A stretch of 64,000 bases of DNA from Planctomycetota bacterium (GTDB lineage: Bacteria; Planctomycetota; UBA1135; GCA-002686595). Each line of letters begins with the position of its first letter. Position 1 is the stretch's first letter. Location of the stretch: assembly GCA_016795325.1 (NCBI GenBank), contig JAEUHY010000022.1, positions 62,001-126,000 on the forward strand, read 5' to 3'. Below are positions 18,628 to 27,125 of this stretch, in pieces. The position numbers and the translations under genes are program-made. The notes beneath the pieces are model-generated. The model was not told the DNA's origin and did no database searches. It saw only the letters and a program-made list of their open reading frames with translations.

Positions 18628-19868
18628 GCTCCAGCCCCGATCGACGCGATTTCCTGGTCCACACCGCCGGCGGCTTGGCGGCTTCGCTGTTCACTCCGAG
18701 CCTCGCCCTCGCGCGGCCGACGATCCGCGCCGGTGCACCGCTCAAGCTCGGCGTCGTCGGCGTCGGCCGCCACGGTCGCGCGATCCTCGGCGAACTGGCG
18801 ACGATTCCGGAGTGTGCGGTGACGGCCGTGTGCGACACCGACGACAGCCGCCTGCAATCCGCGCTGCGGCGCGCGCAAGGCGCCAAGGGCTTCGCGAGCA
18901 TCGCCGAACTGCTCGACAAGGCGCCGGACGTCGAAGCGCTCGTCATCGCGACGCCCACGCACCAGCACCGCGAGGTCGCGCTCGCCGCGCTCGCTGCGGG
19001 CAAGCACCTGTACCTCGAGACGCCGCTCGCGCACACGATCGAGGACCTGCAAGCCCTGAGCGAGGCCGCGCGGCGTTCGACGCGCACCGTCGCCGCCGCG
19101 TTCCACGGCCGCGCCAACCCGGTGTACTCGCTGGCGCGCTCGTTCTTCCGCGCCGGCGCGCTGCGCGAACTCGCGACGCTGCGCGCGCAGAACCACAAGA
19201 AGACCTCGTGGCGCACCGCGGGCTCGACGCCCGAGCGCGAACGCGAAGCGAACTGGCAGCTCGACCCGGCCGTGTCGCTGGGCCTGATCGGTGAGCTCGG
19301 CGCGCAGCAGTTCGACGTGTTCCACTGGTTCCTGTCCAAGCACCCGGTCTCGGCGCGCGCCCGCGGCGATCTGCGCCTGCACAAGGACGGCCGCGAGGTT
19401 CCCGACACGGTCGCCTGCGAACTGACCTTCGAGGACGGGCTCGTGCTCGACTGGTCCGGCACGCTCGCGAACTCCTACGAGGGCCGCTTCGAGCTCTTCC
19501 AAGGTGCGATGGCCGCGATCAAGCTCGCCTGGACGCACGGTTGGATGTTCAAGGAAGGCGATGCGCCGACCGCGGGTTGGGAGGTCTACGCCAACCGCCA
19601 GCAGTTCCACAACGATTCCGGCATCACGTTGATCGCCGACGCAACCAAGCTCGCCGCGCAGGGCAAGCTGCAGGACGGCGTCGGTCTGCCGTACACCTCG
19701 CTGTACTACTCGCTCGCCGACTTCGTGAAGTGCGCGACGGAGAAGGCCGCGCCGGCGTGCTCGCTCTCCGATGCGGCGCGCACGAGCGCCGTGGCGATCC
19801 TCGCGCACCAGGCGCTGCGCACGCGCAGCGAAGTCGCGATCGACCCCAAGTTGCTCGAGGCGCTGTAG
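18624..19868 (+). CDS. Tat-exported Gfo/Idh/MocA-family oxidoreductase
   Basis: The 414-aa protein opens with a Tat signal (DRRDFLVHTAGGLAASLF, ending near ALARP), followed by the NAD-binding motif LGVVGVGRHGRAIL and VTAVCDTDD. The usual EKP catalytic motif is replaced by LETPLAHTIEDL, so the Lys normally found in this family is missing and catalysis may be altered. The C-terminal domain is intact (LDWSGTLANSYEGRF). It overlaps apbE by 4 bp and is followed 3 bp later by a cytochrome-like gene, so these genes form an operon. Confidence 0.9.
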   Translation: MSSSPDRRDFLVHTAGGLAASLFTPSLALARPTIRAGAPLKLGVVGVGRHGRAILGELATIPECAVTAVCDTDDSRLQSALRRAQGAKGFASIAELLDKAPDVEALVIATPTHQHREVALAALAAGKHLYLETPLAHTIEDLQALSEAARRSTRTVAAAFHGRANPVYSLARSFFRAGALRELATLRAQNHKKTSWRTAGSTPEREREANWQLDPAVSLGLIGELGAQQFDVFHWFLSKHPVSARARGDLRLHKDGREVPDTVACELTFEDGLVLDWSGTLANSYEGRFELFQGAMAAIKLAWTHGWMFKEGDAPTAGWEVYANRQQFHNDSGITLIADATKLAAQGKLQDGVGLPYTSLYYSLADFVKCATEKAAPACSLSDAARTSAVAILAHQALRTRSEVAIDPKLLEAL

Positions 19869-19871
19869 CGC

Positions 19872-20645
19872 ATGGCGAACGGCGGACTGGCGGGCTTCAC
19901 GCTGCGCGAGTTGGGCCTGGGCGCGCGCCTGGGACTGAGCGCGCTGCTGCTCGTGCTGCTCGGAGGGCTGGCGGCCTCGGGATACCACCTCGTCGAGCAC
20001 CATCAGAATCGCGACGAGCAGCCGGGCGTGTCGCTCACCGACATCCAGGGCGCGTACCACGGCGTTCAATCACCCGCGCTGCTGCTCGGCGCGCTCGAAC
20101 GCGGCCATCCGGAAGGACTGGCGCCGGCCGAACGCACGACGCTGCTCACCTGGTTGGGCGGCACGCGCATCAGCGAGGACTACGACAGTCTCGAGCTCGG
20201 CGACGCCGCGCCCGCGGAGCTGCTCGCAACACGCTGCCTGAGCTGCCACTCGCGCGCCGCCGTGCAGGGCGAGCACAAGGACGCCCGCGTGGCGCTCGAG
20301 TACTGGGAGGACGTGGCGCGTGTCGCCTTCTCCAAACGCGTCGAACCCGTGCCGCTGAAGATCCTGGCGGCGTCGACGCACACGCACGCGCTGTCGCTCG
20401 CGACGCTCAGCCTGGTTCTCGGCGCGCTGCTCCTGGCGACACGTTTCCCCGCGCTGCTGCGCAACGGGCTGTGCGCGCTCGCGGGCCTGTCCCTGCTCGC
20501 CGATCTCGCCGGTTGGTGGCTGGCGCGCGGCTCGCCGGCCTGGGTCGTCCCGATCGTGGTCGCCGGCGGCGTCTACGCCACGGCCAGCGCCCTCTCGCTC
20601 CTCCTGATCCTGCTCGAACTGTGGCTGCCGCGTCGCGCTGCGTAG
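19872..20645 (+). CDS. Membrane protein with one c-type haem motif
   Basis: The 257-aa product has an N-terminal transmembrane helix (about 19-40), a periplasmic domain with the haem-c attachment motif CLSCH (near residue 118), and three or four C-terminal helices (about 175-255). A His-Thr-His sequence (STHTHALSL) at the membrane boundary could supply haem ligands. It looks like a small electron-transfer or sensor protein. No named family is assigned. It probably belongs with the upstream Tat-exported oxidoreductase. Confidence 0.75.
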   Translation: MANGGLAGFTLRELGLGARLGLSALLLVLLGGLAASGYHLVEHHQNRDEQPGVSLTDIQGAYHGVQSPALLLGALERGHPEGLAPAERTTLLTWLGGTRISEDYDSLELGDAAPAELLATRCLSCHSRAAVQGEHKDARVALEYWEDVARVAFSKRVEPVPLKILAASTHTHALSLATLSLVLGALLLATRFPALLRNGLCALAGLSLLADLAGWWLARGSPAWVVPIVVAGGVYATASALSLLLILLELWLPRRAA

Positions 20646-20648
20646 AAT
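20643..20648 (+). promoter_or_regulatory. Putative -10 element before the beta-barrel gene
   Basis: TAGAAT lies 43 bases upstream of the ATG at 20692. Its TAG is also the stop codon of the preceding gene. It matches the recurrent hexamer seen in this window. Confidence 0.35.
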
Positions 20649-20691
20649 CCCAGCCTCCGCCGCCGCACTGTCCGAACTCGCTCCTTCGCTG

Positions 20692-21426
20692 ATGAACCAT
20701 GTCTTGTCGATTTGCGCGGCCAGCTGCGCGCTGAGCAGCGGCGCCTGGGCGCACGCTGACGCTCCCACGTTCGAGGGCTTCGAATTCGAGAGCTTCTGCG
20801 CTCGACTCGAGCACTTCGTCGCGCCCGGGCAGCCCGAGAGCGCAGCGTTCGCCGCACAGCCGCAGCCGGCGACCCCATCGATCGCACCGGCGCCGCAACC
20901 GCCGCAAGTCGGCAGCTCGCGCCGCTCGACGAACTACACCTGGCAGCCCGAGTACTGGATCTCGGTCGGCGGCTACTGGGTCGACGGACGCTACGACACG
21001 CCCAACGACTTCGACTACGACGAAGCCACGACGCTCGATCTGAATTTCGGGCTCTACAACTGGCGCGGCGAGATGGGCCTGGGGCTCGAAGGCGGCCTGA
21101 TGTTCGGCAGCTACGACATCCAAGGCGACTCGGTCGGCGCCGGCGCGGACTCGGTCGACGTGTGGCGCGGCATGCTCGGCATCCGCGTCGCCGACCGCGG
21201 CCCCGACGACGCGATCTGGATTCCCTTCGCGCGCGCCGGCTTCCTGTACCGCCGCGACGAGGGCGACACCGTGCGCGACGACGGCATCGGCTGGTACGCC
21301 GGTCTGGGCGTCGACTTCCGCATCACCCAGTACCTCGCCGTGGGCGTGTCGGGGATGTTCAACGAAGCGCAGTCGCGCAACTCGCAGGAGTGGCTCTTCG
21401 GCCTGCAGGCCACGTTCGGTTTCTGA
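20692..21426 (+). CDS. Outer-membrane beta-barrel-like protein
   Basis: The 244-aa product has a signal peptide (MNHVLSICAASCALSSGAWA), a Pro/Ala-rich linker, and then a repeating pattern of alternating hydrophobic strands ending in Phe (LFGLQATFGF). Both the pattern and the terminal aromatic residue are typical of proteins inserted by the BAM machinery. The strands contain many Gly, Tyr and Asp residues (LNFGLYNWRGEMGLGLEGGL). No specific function can be read. It fits a small OmpA/OmpW-like barrel. Confidence 0.7.
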   Translation: MNHVLSICAASCALSSGAWAHADAPTFEGFEFESFCARLEHFVAPGQPESAAFAAQPQPATPSIAPAPQPPQVGSSRRSTNYTWQPEYWISVGGYWVDGRYDTPNDFDYDEATTLDLNFGLYNWRGEMGLGLEGGLMFGSYDIQGDSVGAGADSVDVWRGMLGIRVADRGPDDAIWIPFARAGFLYRRDEGDTVRDDGIGWYAGLGVDFRITQYLAVGVSGMFNEAQSRNSQEWLFGLQATFGF

Positions 21427-21447
21427 GCGCGGGCCGCCGAGCAGCGC

Positions 21448-23142
21448 ATGGCCACGCCCGGAGCGAGCACGACGCCGACCCCCGCGGCTTGGCGTCCCAC
21501 TTGGATCGAGTGGCTGTGCCTGGCAGCGAGCTTGGTGCTGACGCTGCAGTACGCCTGGGTGCTCGACGACGCGTACGTTTATTCGCGCTACGTCGACAAC
21601 CTGCTGCACCTGGGCCGCGGACTGGTGTTCAACGAGGGCGAGTACGTCGAAGGCTACTCGAGCCCGGCGTGGTGCCTGCTGCTGATCCCGTTGCGTGCGA
21701 GCGGACTGGATTGGTGGCTCCTGTGGCGCCTGCTCGGACTTGCGTGCGCCGCCGCGACGTGGGCGCTCCTCGTCAGCCTCGCGCGGCGCGCGGCCCCGGC
21801 GGGCGCGCGAGCGTTCAACACCGCGCTGCTGCTGCTCTCCTTCAACTACGCGGTGCAGTCGTACTTCACCTCGGGCGTCGAAGCGCCGCTCGTGCAACTG
21901 GCGGCCGTCGGCTTCGCGCTCTACGTCTTCGATCCGCGCCACGCGCCCGCGGCCGTGCTCGTGGGCCTCGCGCCGCTGATCCGCCACGAACTCGCGCTGC
22001 CGCTGGTGTTCGCACTCGCCTGGGGTTGGCGCGCAACGGGACGGATTCCGTGGCTCGTGCTGGGCGCGGCGGCGTTGTCCCTCGGACCGTGGCTGGTGTT
22101 CCGCATCGCGTACTACGCGGACCTGGTCCCCAACACGTTCTACTTGAAGGACGAGGTCAACTGGACGCGCGGCTTGCGCTACCTGCACGACACGGCGCTC
22201 ACCTACGGCGTGTACGTGCTCGCGCCGGCGTTCGCGCTGCTCGCTTTCGCGCTGCTGCGCAGCGGCGCCGCGACGAAGCGCGAACTGCGCCTGGGCGAGC
22301 GCGGAGTGCTGCTCCTGTCCGCGGCGGCCGTGTGCGTGTACGTGGCCAAGATCGGCGGCGATCCGCGCCACTATCGCTACCTCGCCTTTCCGTTCTGCGT
22401 CGCCGTGTGTGCGAGCCAAGGCCTGCTCGAGTGCGCCTGGCGCACGGCGCCCGCACGGCTGCAGCGCCTCGCACCCGCGGCCGCGCTCACGCTCGCACTT
22501 GGCGTCGGCGCTCTGCACCCGCGGCAGCTGGCCGGCCACCCGCTGCAACGCAGCGTGGAGCACTTGAAGGTCGACGAGATCAACGACGCGCAGTACCACC
22601 GGCTGCACGAGGACCTCGACTTCGATCCCTGGGCGCTCGACGCCGGCGACGAGTTGCTCGACGACATCGCGCTCGACCTCGCGTGGCGCGACCACGCACT
22701 CTTGCGCCAAGGGCCGCTGCCGATCCGCGGCGAGTACGAGCGCTACGCGCAGGCCGGCTTGCACGCCTCCGACTTCGACGTGTACGGCGAGGGCTGGTGC
22801 GTGCGCGCCTGGAAGCGCTTCACGCAATCGCTCGTCCACAAGGACGGCCTCACCGACCCGATCCTCGCGCGCGCGAAGGTCCCCTCGCACCGCGCCGCGC
22901 ACAAACGCGGACTCAAGGAGTTCGCCGGCGACGTGGTGCGCCTGCGCCAGCGCTACGGATTCCGCGCCGGAGCCGTGCGCGATTGGGTGAACGCCGGCGA
23001 CGCCCCGGAGTGGATGGCGCGCAACGTGGAGACGCTCGAGGCGATCGAAGCCAAGGCCTTCAACCGCCACGATCTGTTCGAAAACCTCGCGCTGCTCGCG
23101 CGCGGCCGCCTCGCCTTCGATCCGAGCGGACCGGGAGACTGA
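21448..23142 (+). CDS. GT-C-type membrane glycosyltransferase (AftB-like)
   Basis: The 564-aa protein has about ten transmembrane helices. Its first periplasmic loop carries the GT-C acidic motif DDAYVYSRYVDN, followed by GLVFNEGEYVEGYSSPAW. This layout matches arabinosyltransferase/mannosyltransferase-like enzymes that use polyprenyl-phosphate sugars. The C-terminal 200 residues are soluble. It would act in the inner membrane on an envelope glycan or lipid (inference). Donor and acceptor are unknown. It ends 81 bp from the stop of the convergent asparaginase gene. Confidence 0.8.
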   Translation: MATPGASTTPTPAAWRPTWIEWLCLAASLVLTLQYAWVLDDAYVYSRYVDNLLHLGRGLVFNEGEYVEGYSSPAWCLLLIPLRASGLDWWLLWRLLGLACAAATWALLVSLARRAAPAGARAFNTALLLLSFNYAVQSYFTSGVEAPLVQLAAVGFALYVFDPRHAPAAVLVGLAPLIRHELALPLVFALAWGWRATGRIPWLVLGAAALSLGPWLVFRIAYYADLVPNTFYLKDEVNWTRGLRYLHDTALTYGVYVLAPAFALLAFALLRSGAATKRELRLGERGVLLLSAAAVCVYVAKIGGDPRHYRYLAFPFCVAVCASQGLLECAWRTAPARLQRLAPAAALTLALGVGALHPRQLAGHPLQRSVEHLKVDEINDAQYHRLHEDLDFDPWALDAGDELLDDIALDLAWRDHALLRQGPLPIRGEYERYAQAGLHASDFDVYGEGWCVRAWKRFTQSLVHKDGLTDPILARAKVPSHRAAHKRGLKEFAGDVVRLRQRYGFRAGAVRDWVNAGDAPEWMARNVETLEAIEAKAFNRHDLFENLALLARGRLAFDPSGPGD

Positions 23143-23172
23143 CAGCGCGCCGACCGACACGAGCGCGACACA

Positions 23173-23193
23173 CGAACTCGACGCGCGAGTTCG
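23173..23193. terminator. Small symmetric hairpin between convergent genes
   Basis: An 8-bp perfect stem (CGAACTCG with CGAGTTCG) with a 5-base loop lies between the stops of the GT-C gene and the asparaginase gene. It could terminate in either direction, but there is no U-tract. Confidence 0.35.
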
Positions 23194-23223
23194 CCGTCGC
23201 GTGCGTCAGCCCGGCACTGCCCG

Positions 23224-24408
23224 TCAGCCCAGCAGCGGAATTAGGTCTTCGAGGCGCGGGCCGCGTTCGGGATCGGCGACGGCGAACTGACCGCCGCCCT
23301 TGAGCGTCACGCCCGCCGCCGTGCCGTCGAGCCCGAGCACGTAGTAGTTGATGTTGAACGCCGGCAGCCCATCGGCGCCGAGCATCGCGGGTTGCCAAGT
23401 CGATTGGCGCTGCACTTGGCGCACGATGCGGCGCAGCACTTCCTTGCCCGCCTCGAGCGGGTTCGCGCCTTGGCGCAGCAGTTCGACGATCGCGAAGCTC
23501 GCGTTGGCGAGGATCGAAGCCTCGCCGCGCCCGGTCGAACCGGCGCTGCCCGCCTCTTGGTCGCAGTAGAGGCCAGCGCCGAGGATCGGCGAGTCACCGA
23601 CGCGGCCGGGGATCTTGAACGCGAGCCCGGAGGTCGTCGTCGTGCAGGCGATCTCACCGCGCTTGGAGAGCGCCGAGCAGTGCACCGTGCCCCAGGCGTG
23701 GTCGTAGCCGCGCGCCTCGAACTCGTGCACGTAACGCAACGTGCGCGCCAGCTCGCGGTTGCGCTGCTCGAGCCGCGCGCTCTTGCCGGACTTGCTCTCC
23801 GCGGGCGGCAGCCAGTCGTCGTTGGAATCGCGCTTCTCGCGCCACTCCATCCACAGCTTGCGCGTCGACTCGGTGAGCAATTCGACGTGCGGATGACCGT
23901 GGGCGCGCGCGAACTCGTACGCGCCCTTGCCGACGAGCAAGCAGTGGTCGGTGCGCTCCATGACCAGTCGCGCCACTTCGCTGGGGTGCAGGATGTTCTC
24001 GATGCAGGCGACCGCGCCGGAGTTGTGCGTCGGCCCGTGCATCACGGCCGCATCGAGTTGGACGACGCCCAACTCGTTGGGCAATCCGCCGAGGCCGACG
24101 CTCGTGTCGTTCGGATCGGCCTCCACGACCTTGACCACTTCGATCGCCGCATCGAGCGGATCCGCGCCCTCGGCGAGCTTGGCGTAGTGCAGCTTCATCC
24201 CCGCCAGCGCGTTGGCGCTGCCGACCATCACCGGGTAGCCCTCGCGGGCGACGCGGCCCTGCGCCGAGGCCCTGGGCGCCGAGCTTGCGACCGGCGCCGC
24301 ACTCGAGGAATTGGTCGTCGCCGAGCACGCGAGCGCGGCGTAGGCGGCGCCTGCGCCGAGCAGATGACGACGGTCGATGGCCGAGGCGGGACGGGGCGGC
24401 TGGGTCAC
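23224..24408 (-). CDS. Tat-exported N-terminal-nucleophile asparaginase/glycosylasparaginase
   Basis: The 394-aa protein has a Tat-like signal (DRRHLLGAGAAYAALACS). It belongs to the type-2 asparaginase/glycosylasparaginase Ntn-hydrolase family, which matures by self-cleavage before a Thr. The likely nucleophile is the Thr of AWGTVHCSAL, followed by IACTTTTSGLAFK and GRVGDSPILGAGLY. The N-terminal half has DPNDTSVGLGG and DAAVMHG, as in the human lysosomal enzyme. It starts with GTG at 24408, overlapping the upstream M28 stop as GTGA. An apparent longer frame into the M28 gene is a shadow. Confidence 0.88.
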   Translation of the reverse strand: MTQPPRPASAIDRRHLLGAGAAYAALACSATTNSSSAAPVASSAPRASAQGRVAREGYPVMVGSANALAGMKLHYAKLAEGADPLDAAIEVVKVVEADPNDTSVGLGGLPNELGVVQLDAAVMHGPTHNSGAVACIENILHPSEVARLVMERTDHCLLVGKGAYEFARAHGHPHVELLTESTRKLWMEWREKRDSNDDWLPPAESKSGKSARLEQRNRELARTLRYVHEFEARGYDHAWGTVHCSALSKRGEIACTTTTSGLAFKIPGRVGDSPILGAGLYCDQEAGSAGSTGRGEASILANASFAIVELLRQGANPLEAGKEVLRRIVRQVQRQSTWQPAMLGADGLPAFNINYYVLGLDGTAAGVTLKGGGQFAVADPERGPRLEDLIPLLG

Positions 24409-26192
24409 TTGCGATCTCCTGGTTGTTCCGTGGGCGGGATGCGCAGACATTCGACGCGCAACCACTGGCGCGCGCCGTCGCACCAGCGCCGCCAGCTCTC
24501 GGCGAGCTGTTCGTCGCCGGTCTCGAGCGCCGCCGCGACGCGCACGTTCTCTTCTGCGTTGAGCGACTGCAAGTACCGATCGAGATCCCCGGGCAAGGGA
24601 TCGGCGAGCGCGAGCGCCGTCGCCATCAACGCCACGCCGGTGCGGCGCAGTTCGTCGTAGTCGACGTGTTCGAGTCGGTCGAGGCTGGTGTGGTAAGCGA
24701 AGTCGGTGAAGTGCCAGAACAGCGCCGCCGGCAACTTGCGGTCGATGAAGATGTCGTGGTCGCTGCCGCCTTCGTAGGGATGGTCCGCGGTGCGCCACTG
24801 CGGCGCGCCGCCCGCTGCGTCGATCGCGGACACATCGAGCAGCGAGCAGCGCGCCAGAATCGCGAGCCCATTGGGCCGCAGCGTCGCCGCGTCGACCTCG
24901 GTCTTGCCCCACGGAGTGTGGAAGTCCGGCGCGAGCGGCGTCACGGCGCCGGGGTCGGGCATGCGCTCGAGAAGCGCGCTAGCGCCGGTGCGCTCGAAGG
25001 ACTCGCCGGTCATGTCGGAGGAGAGCCCGGCGACGGGCGTGAGCGGCGTGTGGTCGAGCCACACCGAGCTCTGCCGGAACTCGTCGCCCCACACGAACAC
25101 CAGCGAGCGCGAAGGCCGCGCGAGTTTTCCCGATTGGATCAGTGCGGCGAGCGACACCGCGCTCTCGCACAGTCCCGCCACGCCGCTGGCGTTGTCGCAC
25201 GCGCCGGGCTCCTGGATGTGGCTCACGATCGCGACCGCCTCCTGCGCGCGGTCGAGCCCGACCACGCGCGCGCACAACGTGCGCAGCGGACGCGCGTCGA
25301 AACGCACCTGGGCTTCGAGCGCCAGGCGCGTCGCGCCGTCCTGCTCGAGCGCGCGTTTGATCGACTGGTGCGAACGCGGCGAGATCATGATCACCGGCAA
25401 CTTCGCGCCCCAGGCCAACTGGCGGAACTGGATCGCGTCCAAGTGGCGGAAGCGCCCGGACGGATCGGTGTTGTAGGTCTCGAGGTAACTCGAGACGACG
25501 GCGGCGGCGCCCTGGTGCTCGGCGCGTGCGACGAGGTTGGCGAGCGGCTCCGCGTCGGTCACGAGCACTTCGCCCGGATCGAGTTGGTCGAGCGACAGCG
25601 CGATCGCGCCCTCGACAGCGCAACTGGGCGCGTGGATCGGCAGCATCACGCGATCGCGCGCCTCGGGTTTGGTGAACGAGTGCAGCTCGCGGCGCGCTCC
25701 GCCGGAGTCGACGAGCGTCACCCGCCCGCCCAGCGGCGTCCAAGCCTGCGCGGCGACGCGGACGCCGCGTTCGGGACCGCGCGCCTCGAGCGGCGTCTCG
25801 ATCACGCTCAACTCGAAGCCGGGCGTCGAGCCGTAACCGGCCTCGCGCAAGTTCGCCGCCACGCGGTCGAGCACCGCCTCGTAGCCGTCGTTCGCCGGCG
25901 CGCGGTAGAAGCGATCGATGAAGACCAGCAGCTCCTTGGCGCGCGCACGATCGAATCCCGCGTGCAACGCGGGCGCGAAGCGCTGCGTGCCGCTCGAACC
26001 GAGCGCGACCGGCGGCCCTTGATGGGCGCCTTGCAACAGCGTGGGACTCGCGCGCCCCGGCGTCTGGTCGCCGAGCGCGCGTTCCGCCCGCTCCTCGATA
26101 TCGGGTCGCCCAGCGCAACTTGCTGCAACGACCAGCCACGACCCTGCGACAGCACGCACAAGGCGCAACACCCATCGACGCTGGCACTTCAT
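24405..26192 (-). CDS. M28-family zinc peptidase-like lipoprotein
   Basis: The 595-aa protein begins MKCQRRWVLRLVRAVAGSWL and has a lipobox-like VVAASC. M28-like ligands are visible in IVSHIQEPGACDNASG (His, Asp), VFVWGDEF (acidic), SSDMTGES (Asp) and the last-His region SDHDIFIDRK. The usual Glu-Glu pair is replaced by Asp-Glu, a variation seen in some branches. It overlaps the asparaginase gene by 4 bp and lies 38 bp after the MTA phosphorylase gene. Cleavage specificity is unknown. Confidence 0.8.
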   Translation of the reverse strand: MKCQRRWVLRLVRAVAGSWLVVAASCAGRPDIEERAERALGDQTPGRASPTLLQGAHQGPPVALGSSGTQRFAPALHAGFDRARAKELLVFIDRFYRAPANDGYEAVLDRVAANLREAGYGSTPGFELSVIETPLEARGPERGVRVAAQAWTPLGGRVTLVDSGGARRELHSFTKPEARDRVMLPIHAPSCAVEGAIALSLDQLDPGEVLVTDAEPLANLVARAEHQGAAAVVSSYLETYNTDPSGRFRHLDAIQFRQLAWGAKLPVIMISPRSHQSIKRALEQDGATRLALEAQVRFDARPLRTLCARVVGLDRAQEAVAIVSHIQEPGACDNASGVAGLCESAVSLAALIQSGKLARPSRSLVFVWGDEFRQSSVWLDHTPLTPVAGLSSDMTGESFERTGASALLERMPDPGAVTPLAPDFHTPWGKTEVDAATLRPNGLAILARCSLLDVSAIDAAGGAPQWRTADHPYEGGSDHDIFIDRKLPAALFWHFTDFAYHTSLDRLEHVDYDELRRTGVALMATALALADPLPGDLDRYLQSLNAEENVRVAAALETGDEQLAESWRRWCDGARQWLRVECLRIPPTEQPGDRK

Positions 26193-26230
26193 CGCGAAGC
26201 TCCTTTCCGGGCGCTGCGCGACGGAGCGCT

Positions 26231-27121
<891 letters not shown>

Positions 27122-27125
27122 GCGA

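Noticed and set aside
20407..23160. A 917-codon open frame on the minus strand.
   Set aside because: It is antisense to the beta-barrel and GT-C glycosyltransferase genes, which have clear family motifs; the translation lacks any domain.
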